From the NCBI GenBank assembly GCA_958450325.1, contig OY288244.1, forward strand, positions 35,153,424 to 35,217,423: DNA of 64,000 nt, given 5' to 3'. Made by a program: the position numbers and the translations under genes. Every line of letters starts with the position of its first letter. Within the stretch, counting starts at the first letter, position 1. The stretch comes from Agrostemma githago. Its lineage: Eukaryota > Streptophyta > Magnoliopsida > Caryophyllales > Caryophyllaceae. This document shows, in pieces, positions 45,633-54,885 of this stretch. Under the pieces are notes generated by a model, which saw only the letters and a list, made by a program, of their open reading frames with translations, was not told the origin of the DNA and made no database searches.

Positions 45633-48545
45633 GATTGTTAGTTTTGTGAAATTCTTGTCATTTGGATTGTTGATGAGCGTTGTGAGGGAGAGAATTTGAT
45701 GTTGCATTTGAGCTTATTGTCATAGGTGTGAAGTGAAGATGATTCCTAGAGAGGAATGGTTAATGATAGACCTTGGGTCGTGAGAATGGAAGTCGGTTTT
45801 TGAAGCTTTGGTGAAGCTTTTGGGGTTTTGGAGGTCAAGAAGACCCATCCCGGGCGGGAAAGGAGCTTCCCGACCGGGAAGGATATGTCATCCCGACCGG
45901 GAAGGAGCCATCCCGATCGGGATGGAGGTGCAAAAATTGGAGCTTGCTGGAGAGCCGTCCCGACTGGGACGAGTGTGTCTTCCCGACCGGGACCATCCAT
46001 CCCGACCGGGATGGTCCCCTTTCTCCTCTTTTGGCCTCTTCTTCGACATTTGGGCCCACCCAACCATTGTATACCCCCACCCAACCTCCCTACCCATCCT
46101 TGCTCATGTCATATGACCATTACACTTCATTTACATACCCTCACCTCATTTCTCTTCCCTTTACACCGAGTTTCACATCGAATACCACTCCCCTCACACC
46201 ATTACTACATCTACCATGCGATACTTTCACGTTCGAAGTGGGATGACAATGAGGACGACAAGCAAAGTGCTTATATTGACCGATGAGACGATGGAGCGAG
46301 TGAGTTGCTAACCGATAGGTATGGCAACTATCCTTTCTTTTCCGTCTATTATTGCTTGTTTTCTCTTGTTTACCTCCCTTCCCCTTGTACACTTTCGTGT
46401 CTTGATGTCATGGTGGCCTTCGAGGCCTTGGTTTTGGTTGCTCCCGATTCTCGATGATGTGACTACATCGAGAGTCATTTTCAAAATCCAAATTTTACAA
46501 GTTTTTCACTCTTTCTTTTTGAGGATTTAGTCGGATTTAGGCGGAATCCGAGCTAGGTGACTTGATTACACCTAGCCCTTCCCTCCCATTTCCTTTTATT
46601 TCCTTCCTTTTATTTTCTTCCCCCATCCATATCTTTTCTTGTCTCGGCCATGGTGACTTGACTACACCCCGGCCGGACACATTCTACCCTTTTCTCCACC
46701 TTTATTTTTGATTTTTAGCTTTATTTTCGTAGTTTCTTTTCTTTTTCTTTTGTCTCTCCGCACACTACGATCGAGCATGAGGACATGGCTCGGTTTAAGT
46801 GTGGGGGGAGCGATATTCTATCGTAGTTAGATTCATTTTTGTAGTTTTTCGAAAAAACTTTAAAAACCCTAAAAATTTGAAATTTTTTCACAAAAATCAA
46901 AAAGATTTTCTTTTTTGTGTGTTTTCCTCTGTGTCATTGTCCCGTATATTTATTTTGTTGTGTGTTTGCCCCCCTTTTTCCCTATAGGTTGCTTAAACCA
47001 CCGATGGCTTTGGAAAGCTTTCAAGATGTCCGGTAACATCTTCTATCCCTTTTTCCTTCTTTGTCTCTTGCGGAATTTGGAGGAGAATGTGATGTGGTGT
47101 GCTCGGGAGGAGCTTTGTAAAGTTTGATGTTGGTTAGTTGCTCATTTGGAAGATAGGGGTGGTGGTTGTGTTTTCATTTGTGTTCATTTTGTGTTATTCT
47201 TGTTTTGTTGCTTTTGTTTCTTTTTCTTTCGTTTTCGTTGAGTCCTTGTTTTGTGTTTTGTTGTGTGTCTTGTGTGTTAACCATTTTCGAAAACCCGGTT
47301 TAGAGACTAGTGTGGGAGTGTTTACTTTCCCTTCCTAGTTGTATAAATCGAGTCTTGGACTTTAGTCTAGTAGAATGACCCTAAATCAATGATTTCGTTG
47401 GTCCTTTACCTTGAGTCCACCTAGCTTACTAAGGATTTACTGCGGGATTTGCACTTTTGACCATTATGACCACCCACGGTGTGAAAAGGCCTTGGTTACC
47501 GAGTCCCGTCCCCTAGGTGACCGTGTTTGGGATTGTTTAATTAGTCCAAGTTTTCTCTCCTTTTTGTGGGTTTGAAGGGAAATCGCGACCCCCGACTCAC
47601 CCATTACCCTACCTCGTACACATATCCACACAATAACTTGCAACTTGTTGATTCCTCTCTTTCTTGTCATACAAATAAAAAGCCAAAAAGCCAAATCTTG
47701 CCAAAAAGGGCAAAGAAAAGAAAATGAAAGAAAATGAAAGAAAGAAAAGAATGAAGAGAAAGAAAAGGCACAAAAGCCAAAAAGAAAATAGAAAAGAAGA
47801 AAAAAAGAATGGCATGGCAAAACAAGGCAAAAATGCAAAAGAAAAGAGAAAATGCCAAAAGAAAATAGTCACACAAAAAGATCTTAACCCCACAAAAATA
47901 AGCCTTTTTCCGACTTTTGCCGTGAAGAGCCTACCAAAGGACCGAGTCCCGAGGAAGGATGATAGCGGCATTAGTCGGTCTCCCCTCATTTTGCATATTT
48001 CCACCTTTTTACTTGGACTTGTTAGGCGGTTTTGGACACGGGACGACCCTCTTGGCTCACGCTAAAGGGGGCGGGGTCTCACTTACCTACAATGTCGACT
48101 AACACCACGGATCATCACTTCCCACTCCGCCGATCGTCCCGTAGTACGTTTTTAGAAAGTTAGGAGGACCTAGGTAAGTTACCAACGTTTTTGTTGCTTT
48201 ATCGTCATACTATTAGGGTTAAGTCCATTTCGGTTTGTATTGCTAGCTTGGGAACGTTGTCACTTACCTCGAGTCCTAAACCGGTGCTTCTTTCACCGCT
48301 TTTAGAGGGAAGCGGTATTTGTTTTTCTTTGGGCGCAACCGATTATGTGTTTGTTTGTGTGTTTGTTTGTTTATGTGTTTTGTGTCCGGTTGCATCCGCA
48401 GTTTTGTCGCAAGACCCGACTTGCCTTGCGGAGTGCACTTTTCCTCCAAGTGCACTCGCGTGAGTTGAAAGGGCGTAGGGTGCGCTAATACCCATTCGGC
48501 TAGTATAGTAGTTAGTTTGTGCTTACTCGAGGGCGAGTAAGGGTT
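45633..48545. other. Non-coding interior of the Athila-like element
   Basis: 2.9 kb without a credible ORF. It contains a palindrome array (45847-46016), a second purine-tract-like sequence (46795-46810), T-rich stretches (46900-47280), and a purine/A-rich tract (47700-47870). Some minus-strand frames near 47500-48000 are open only because of the purine run. Confidence 0.6.
45847..46016. repeat. Internal array of CCCGACCGGG palindromes
   Basis: Eight dyads: CATCCCGGGCGGGAA, TTCCCGACCGGGAA, CATCCCGACCGGGAA, CATCCCGATCGGGATG, GTCCCGACTGGGAC, TTCCCGACCGGGAC and CATCCCGACCGGGATG among them, spaced about 15-45 bases. This is the LTR motif, but the surrounding sequence is not LTR-like. Confidence 0.8.
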
Positions 48546-48559
48546 AAGTGTGGGGGAGT
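48546..48559 (+). promoter_or_regulatory. Polypurine tract of the Athila-like element
   Basis: AAGTGTGGGGGAGT directly precedes the right LTR start TGATAAG. Confidence 0.8.
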
Positions 48560-50183
48560 TGATAAGTATAGTTTGTAGTGCCTATTTAGTAGTGTTTTGG
48601 TCCCATTTTCCTTGTGGAATCGCTCCTTGGGAGCGATTTATGGGCTTCTTATGCTTCATTTAGTTCGTTTCAGGTTCCCGAGACCCATTTGGAAGAGTTG
48701 GAGCGTTTCCGGCTCGATTCATACACATTTTGGAGCCAACCAGATAAAGGAACGATGACTCGATTCTTTGGAATCGACCCCGAGACCTTGGGACCCAATC
48801 CCGATTCTCCGAGACCCGATCCCGAGTCCCGAGAATCGATGAGAAGTCCATGTGAAGCAAGGAGGGACCAAAAGGATCATATTGGAGGCTTACAAGACTC
48901 ATCCCCGACGGGTATGGCCTCAACCCGTCCGGGATGAGGTGCACTAAAAGCGATGCTCCTGTTTTGGGTCCATCCCGACCGGGACGAGCTCATCCCGACC
49001 GGGACCACGTCATCCCGATCGGGACCAACTCATCCCGACCGGGATGACCCAGTTACAGGCCCGCGTGACTTTGTTTCATTTCCCTTTGCATTGTAACCCT
49101 ATATATACCCTTCCTCTTGTATTCCTATGTTATGTTAGACACTTCCCATTAAACCCTAGCCTAGTTTTAGCATAGATTAGATTAGATTAGTGTAGATTAG
49201 TCTTTAGATTATCGTTAATCCTAGTTTAATGCTTGTAATTTGGGAATTCTTCAAGATCTTCACCAAGCTTGAGAAACTTGGATGTTTGTTTTGGGTTTTT
49301 CTCATCTATGCAAGTTTTCTTCTTCCTTTCATCTTCTAGTATGGTATAATCTTCTTTTCCTTTCTCTTAATCTTGTTCTTTCATTAAAGTTTGAATCTTT
49401 GTTGTGTGGATTGCTCATAGTTCATAGTTCTTGTTAGTTTCATTATGCTAGTTTGATTGTTTAAATGGATTTCTCTTCTTAGTGCTAGTTTTAGTATAGA
49501 TATGTTAGAGTAGTATCTTGCTAGGGTTAGTAAGGTGATTAGGGTGTTAATTGGATGATTAAGGGATTGTTGGAGATGTTGGTGGAAGATTTGGGTTTCC
49601 TCTTGGTTGATGCATATTACATGTTTGTTGAAATGCTTGAATGACTAAGTAGGTTAGAATGCTTGTTTTTCTTGCCTTTCTTTCGTGGGTGTTAGTTTGT
49701 TGTGGGTTCGGTTCCCTCATTAAGTTGCGAGAGCCCGGTGAGGACGACCCCTAGGTCGGTATAAGTTGCGAGAGCCCGGATTCAACCTAGCCCGCAATAG
49801 CGCGCTAGAACCCCGTTTGTCATGTGCGTCGCCAAAATGGGTTTCATGTGGAACCTCTAGGTGAGTCTAAGTTGCGAGAGCCCGGACCAACCTAGATTAC
49901 CCTACTACCTCCTTCACTCTAGCTCTTCCTTGACCATTCCGTTACCCCTTTGACCCCGACCTAATCCTAGCCCGTTTTCCTTGTTCGTTTTCTTGCTTTA
50001 GACCTAGCTTAGTCCTAGTCTCCCCCTCCTTAGATTAGCTCGTCTCGAACCTAGTCCTAGACCGTAGCATACCTTAGTCCGACCTCCCGTCCCTATGGAT
50101 TCGACCCGACTTACCCTAGCTACCCTAGTTAGGTTAGTTGGTTTTTATTTGGTGGTGGGATCCACGACAAATCCTTCCCATCA
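48560..50183 (+). repeat. Athila-like 3' LTR
   Basis: Direct repeat of 42522-44106. It carries four palindromes at 48968-49048 where the left LTR has two, which accounts for the 39-bp length difference. TATA box CTATATATACCC at about 49099. Ends TTCCCATCA, followed by GCAGC. Confidence 0.88.
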
Positions 50184-50188
50184 GCAGC
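50184..50188. repeat. Target-site duplication GCAGC, right copy
   Basis: Matches 42517-42521. Confidence 0.9.
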
Positions 50189-50288
50189 AGTGTAGAGAAC
50201 GAGGTACATCTCAGTAGCATATTGTTTTAGAGGAGTATCATCAGGTTGACGGGTGGAGTATGTTAGCAGAGATTAGAGTAGTATATTT

Positions 50289-50293
50289 ATACT
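50289..50293. repeat. Target-site duplication ATACT, left copy, of solo LTR-2
   Basis: Repeated at 52876-52880. The B 3' LTR has the empty site TTTATACTATATTAATT at about 60472. Confidence 0.9.
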
Positions 50294-50678
50294 TGTAGAC
50301 ACCCGCATTTTGCCTGCTAGTGTCTATAGCAGTTCCCGACAAACACCCGATGATGATCGGACGCAAACATGACTAGTATACTCGGACTCGAACACGAAAT
50401 TCATAATATCCGACATGGACTTTTAGCGGAGTAAAAATCTCACAAAACAGACCTCAAATTCAGGCCCAGCGGACCGTTCCGAGTCAGATAAGACTAATTT
50501 GGGCCAAAACCGACACCAAAAATATTTCCCGTCTTTTCCCGACCAGGTCAAAACCCGGTCAAAGACGAAACCGTCACAATATCTCAGCCAAGTTCATTTA
50601 GGCGCACAAATCAAATTCAAAAAATGAGTCAAAACAAGCAAGATATTCTTGCCTTATTTATCTCAACCTTCGTTGATC

Positions 50679-50790
50679 CACTCGATCGAGTGGATTGCCC
50701 ACTCGGTCGAGTGGAGCGTCTTCTGCTGGACCAGACCCGCCTAAATAGGCACTCGATCGAGTGCACTAGGGCCACTCGATCGAGTGCACC
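50679..50790 (+). promoter_or_regulatory. Palindrome cluster upstream of the TATA box, solo LTR-2
   Basis: CCACTCGATCGAGTGG, CCACTCGGTCGAGTGG, GCACTCGATCGAGTGC and CCACTCGATCGAGTGC; the first extends to a 16-base perfect dyad. Confidence 0.65.
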
Positions 50791-51716
50791 TTAGGTCGTG
50801 GCAAACGCCTATAAATACCGACTCATTCCCATGCATTTGAAGGACTTTTTGGGACCACCTCTTTGCCCTACATTTTCAGTCACCTACCAACCCTACATTC
50901 CACCCTACAAACCTTAGAAACCCTAAGTCAAACACATCAAAAAATCGAGTTCTAGTCCCTCGATAAACCGACATATACACATACATATCCATACACACCG
51001 TAACTCGCGTGCATCCTCGATACTCCCAAGCTTTGTCGCTGTTCACGAGTCCGTTTCCGAGGTCCATACTAGCATGTACGTTGAGGGTGTTCCGAACTCC
51101 TTTTTAATCTCATTTAAAATATCGTTTTTAAGCGCATTTTCATATCGTTGTATCGTAGTAACACGTACACATACACTAACTTTTTCATCTTTTCGCATTT
51201 CTAATTTTGCATTTTTTTTTATATCGTTACTAACTCTAATAATACCGCGTATATAATTTTAATATCAAAAGTCGGTTTTGAAACGTTGAACTACGATAAT
51301 CACATTCGATCCGTCTAATCCCTTTACGAGCAACGACGGAGGTGGAGCCCTTTCGAGGAGCCCCGCCCCAATGTACTCAAGGGCGTGACGTGATCGTGAT
51401 TCGTCGTAGTTGAACATATTTAACTCCATTTCCATAATTGGTACGAGACCCGTTGACACGAATACCGACATCACATAACCCGAAAGGGTTAGTTTCGATG
51501 TCGTGACGTAGAGGGATGCATCTCGTTACTAATTCAAAGGTTCGTAATCTAACGCAAATGTTTTCATAAAACCTCCGGTGACGGTATTATAATCGTTCTT
51601 ACACGGTTATAGTACCGGAGTCCGAGTCAAATACAAATCGTGCGATATTTGTATTTGATTCGGCCGGTCATCGACTTCAAGTCATAAAACCGAGCAAATC
51701 AATGCTCGTACAGGGG

Positions 51717-51902
51717 GCACTCGACCGAGTACCGTAGGCCACTCGATCGAGTTGCACCCCAAAAACAGGGCAGTAGCCCCATTAATGATGCACTCGACCG
51801 AGTACCATAAGGCACTCGATCGAGTAACCCCCCAAAATATGGGCAGTAGCCACGTTAATGGCGCACTCGGTCGAGTCAATCAATGACTCGGTCGAGTGGG
51901 TC
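51717..51902 (+). promoter_or_regulatory. Downstream palindrome cluster, solo LTR-2
   Basis: Six motifs: ACTCGACCGAGT (twice), ACTCGATCGAGT (twice) and ACTCGGTCGAGT (twice), about 0.9-1.1 kb past the TATA box. Confidence 0.6.
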
Positions 51903-52875
51903 TGGCAACTCAGAAACCCGAGGGCTTGGACACATATTCCGAGCCCCTTTCTTATCGACTTTAGACTATTGACCGACCCTTCATCATTTTCCAAAACGTT
52001 ACACACCTACACGACACGTAGAACGACTTTGACCACTTTTACATGATAAGTCGGGACAAGACTACGGAATGTGAGACTAGGCTAGCAATACGCCACAATC
52101 TAATATTTCCGTCCTTCGCTTAATACGTGACATAATACGTATTTAAGCGGGGTAGTCCATCTACACATTTCGCGGTCTAGCTTATATACGGGTCCGTCCC
52201 TGTTATCGCATCGCGTTTTTACTTTTACGTAATGTTGTATTGTGAATTCCGGGTTGTATTTCCGCCCGTGTAACTTGTACGTTCTTTATTTTACTCTCGA
52301 GCTTTGTTTATTTACTCGCTTTTACGCTTTATAAACGAACCTCGCATGCTAAACCACTTTGACCAAAAATAAGATGCATTAAATGACGTAGTTCACATAC
52401 TATTAATATGCTTAGCCCGAAAACGCTGTTTGCATATCATTTAATCGTTTTACTAGCGCGCACACACGAACACGAACGATGTCTTAGTAGAGGCCGCCAT
52501 GTGCGGGCGGGGTTGGGTGTCCTTAGTGGGCTTCCCAACACGTACCCTCACCCCTTACTCAGAACCTTTGGTTTCCGGATGTCCGAAACCCTTGGCGCAC
52601 GAGAGTCATTCTATATACGAAAGCCGGTTTATACGGTATCGATATTGCAATGCAAAGGGACGAGCCCAATGAACTCTCAAATCGAAGTGGGCTTACTTTG
52701 TGTATAGCCCATGACGACATAGAGTGGGCTCGTATGGTTCCGAATAACCACAAAATTCGGTGGCGACTCCATTTTGACTTAAATTTCGAACCCGAGAACA
52801 ATCTCACCACGAGATTCATTCGCCTACCCAAACCCACGCGTGGCCGCGTCGGGGTGGACCTACGTCATGTCCACA

Positions 52876-52880
52876 ATACT
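52876..52880. repeat. Target-site duplication ATACT, right copy
   Basis: Matches 50289-50293. Confidence 0.9.
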
Positions 52881-53246
52881 ATACTAATTTAATTAGGTTG
52901 ATTTCATTTTATGCAGTGGGAGAAGTTAGAATACTTTAGGGTATTGATTTAATTAATATCTTCTTATTAATCTAATTAGAATCGATTTCACTTTATAAAT
53001 TGAATATGTTAGGATCGTTATTAATTCATGTATATACTACTTTATTAGGTTCGGATTTTGTAGAAATTTCGTGGTGAATTGTACTAACGACGTGGTGGTG
53101 ACCTGCTAATTAGGTAAGGTTTTCCTTACTTGGAATATGTTAATAATATGATGTCATATGAGCTATGTATTTATGATATGACATTGATATGAACGGGATT
53201 GAGCAGTATAGCGAAATCCTGACCGGGAGGTCCATTGAGTAGTGTA

Positions 53247-53251
53247 GCGGA
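53247..53251. repeat. Target-site duplication GCGGA, left copy, of Cassandra
   Basis: Repeated at 53983-53987; the empty site in the B 3' LTR (about 60846) reads GTGTAGCGGAAATTATGG. Confidence 0.92.
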
Positions 53252-53325
53252 TGAAACACCCCACATTGATTGAAGATGTCCTATTTATGAGCTTTGCTTA
53301 AAGGGATTTGAAGTACTACTCATAT

Positions 53326-53446
53326 CAACAAAGTGCACTTTCTTTACTGGTTTGCCCATGATAAGAACTCCGCAGTTAAGCGTGCTTGACTGGGAGCAAT
53401 CTTAGGATGGGTGACCTCCTGGGAAGGTTTCCGGGATGCGCATGAG
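53326..53446 (+). ncRNA. 5S rRNA-like domain in the left Cassandra LTR
   Basis: AGAACTCCGCAGTTAAGCGT, then GGATGGGTGACCTCCTGGGA match the box A, intermediate element and box C of plant 5S rRNA genes. The first third is diverged from 5S rRNA. In other Cassandra copies this domain is transcribed by RNA polymerase III. It is not a functional 5S gene. Limits are approximate. Confidence 0.85.
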
Positions 53447-53749
53447 TGAGGACAAAATGTGCTAGAAAGGACTCGTGTTGGTCTGTGGGACCAGTACAAA
53501 GCCTGGCGGGCTACCGCAGTCAACATTTCCGGTCCTAGGATTGGGCCGGGGTGTTAGAAATGGTATCAGAGCAACCCTGCGACCGTGCATTTGGCACCTA
53601 GCGGGGGTGGATTCTGGGTCAGCGGTTATGCTGCCAGGCGCAACGAGGACGTTGCGTTCTTCAAGTGGGAGAGATTGAAACACCCCACATTGATTGAAGA
53701 TGTCCTATTTATGAGCTTTGCTTAAAGGGATTTGAAGTACTACTCATAT

Positions 53750-53870
53750 CAACAAAGTGCACTTTCTTTTCTGGTTTGCCCATGATAAGAACTCCGCAGT
53801 TAAGCGTGCTTGACTGGGAGCAATCCCAGGATGGGTGACCTCCTGGGAAGGTTTCCGGGATGCGCATGAG
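53750..53870 (+). ncRNA. 5S rRNA-like domain in the right Cassandra LTR
   Basis: Same motifs as the left copy. It reads CAATCCCAGGATGGG where the left has CAATCTTAGGATGGG. All three internal promoter elements look intact. Confidence 0.85.
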
Positions 53871-53982
53871 TGAGGACAAAATGTGCTAGAAAGGACTCGT
53901 GTTGGTCTGTGGGACCAGTACAAAGCCTGGCGGGCGACCGCAGTCAACATTTCCGGTCCTAGGATTGGGCCGGGGTGTTACA

Positions 53983-53987
53983 GCGGA
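53983..53987. repeat. Target-site duplication GCGGA, right copy
   Basis: Matches 53247-53251. Confidence 0.92.
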
Positions 53988-54535
53988 AATTATGGGCACA
54001 GTGAAGTGCTGAGAATATGGCGATGATATTATCGATTGGTACTGATGATGGTGTTGAGATTATTGAGACTAAATGTTTTATACTCCGTATTGGTATTTTA
54101 ATGTTAGCATGTTCTAACCGTTTCCTCTGTTTAAATTGTCACCCTATTATATTGGGGGCCTGCGACGATCCAATTGACATTTCCGGTCTTTTGGGGAGCA
54201 GAGTATTGATGCAGATATGGATCCTTGATGTGTGCTTAACTGAAGGGATTTGCTGTTCGGGAAGGGAGTGCGTAACCAACATTGTCATACTCTTAGCGCG
54301 TTTCCGTCATTAATACTTAATAGACCCTTTTGTTTTATGTAGCCGTTTTGTTTTTTTTGTAACCGTATTTAGTTCCAAACTTGGTTTGCATCCTTTGAAT
54401 AATCTATTAAACTCGGTTGTGTTTCAGTATTGTTTTGTGATGGGACTACTGCCTCGGTTACCCCGAGATGGTAATACTCCCATTTATCCGGGAAGGCCTA
54501 GTTAAGGCTCTTGGATAAATGGGGGTTTTACAAAG

Positions 54536-54547
54536 TGGTATCAGAGC
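54536..54547 (+). promoter_or_regulatory. Primer-binding site of Tekay B
   Basis: TGGTATCAGAGC, matching initiator tRNA-Met, three bases past the LTR end TTTTACA. Confidence 0.88.
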
Positions 54548-54885
54548 GATCGATTCCGGAGCCTGAACAAATGAACATAGGAATTAAAATGAACCCCGGT
54601 GATAGACCATTAGGAGCCCACTTAAAATCTCTGGTTGGGGAGACGTCCTCATACCAACCTTCGGCCCTCTTGGTTTGGACCCGGTAACTACGTGTGAGAT
54701 TGAGAGGGAGTAGAATAGGATGGGTCCGCGATGATGATATGAACTTTGAATTGCATAGTTGTACGAGTAGTTACAAGTGTGATGTTTACAATGATATGAT
54801 TAATTACAACGTTAATAGTAATGTACTGTTATGATGTATGAGCATTTAAGGCTCATGTGTATGTTATTGTTGTTTTGAAGTAATC

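Larger units (their letters stand above)
42522..50183 (+). mobile_element. Non-autonomous Athila-like LTR retrotransposon, 7662 bp
   Basis: LTRs at 42522-44106 (1585 bp) and 48560-50183 (1624 bp) bracket an interior with PBS TGGCGCCGTTGCCGGGGA (the type used by Athila elements) and purine tract AAGTGTGGGGGAG before the right LTR. There is one degraded ORF (44256-45632) and no protease, reverse transcriptase or integrase. It would need another element's enzymes. The LTRs are very similar, the main difference being the number of palindromes. Confidence 0.88.
50294..52875 (+). mobile_element. Solo LTR of a Tat/Ogre-like family (solo LTR-2), 2582 bp
   Basis: Starts TGTAGACACCCGC and ends CATGTCCACA; ATACT on both sides. 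Same family as solo LTR-1 (16081-19128) without its microsatellite. Palindromes at 50679-50790 precede TATAAATA at 50810-50817; a second set of six lies at 51717-51902; GCATGTACGTTGAGGGTGT is at 51073. The insertion postdates duplication of the Tekay LTR, as the paralogous LTR is empty. Confidence 0.92.
53252..53982 (+). mobile_element. Cassandra-type TRIM retrotransposon, 731 bp, complete
   Basis: Two 307-bp LTRs (53252-53558 and 53676-53982) flank a 117-bp interior with PBS TGGTATCAGAGC (53561-53572, initiator tRNA-Met type) and a purine tract AAGTGGGAGAGAT (53663-53675). It has no coding capacity. Both LTRs contain a 5S rRNA-like domain, the defining feature of Cassandra. The LTRs differ at only a handful of positions, so it is fairly young, though it has the damaged left LTR end TTAGA. 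Confidence 0.93.
41688..54532 (+). repeat. Tekay LTR shared by A (3' LTR) and B (5' LTR), split by three insertions
   Basis: Starts TGTAATATCC and ends GGTTTTACA just before the B primer-binding site. LTR pieces are 41688-42521, 50184-50293, 52876-53251 and 53983-54532. Subtracting the Athila-like element, the solo LTR and Cassandra with one TSD copy each leaves about 1855 bp; the intact LTR at 59540-61392 is 1853 bp and reads straight through all three sites. Confidence 0.92.

Noticed and set aside
47464..48065. Overlapping ORFs of 70-130 codons on both strands
   Set aside because: They follow a purine/A-rich low-complexity tract (47700-47870).
53326..53446. Genuine 5S rRNA gene
   Set aside because: It lies in 307-bp direct repeats with PBS, purine tract and TSD, and its first third is diverged: Cassandra LTR.
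54017..54313. 98-codon plus-strand ORF, also at 60880
   Set aside because: Lies within the Tekay LTR and is shortened by a substitution in the paralogous copy; no sign of selection.
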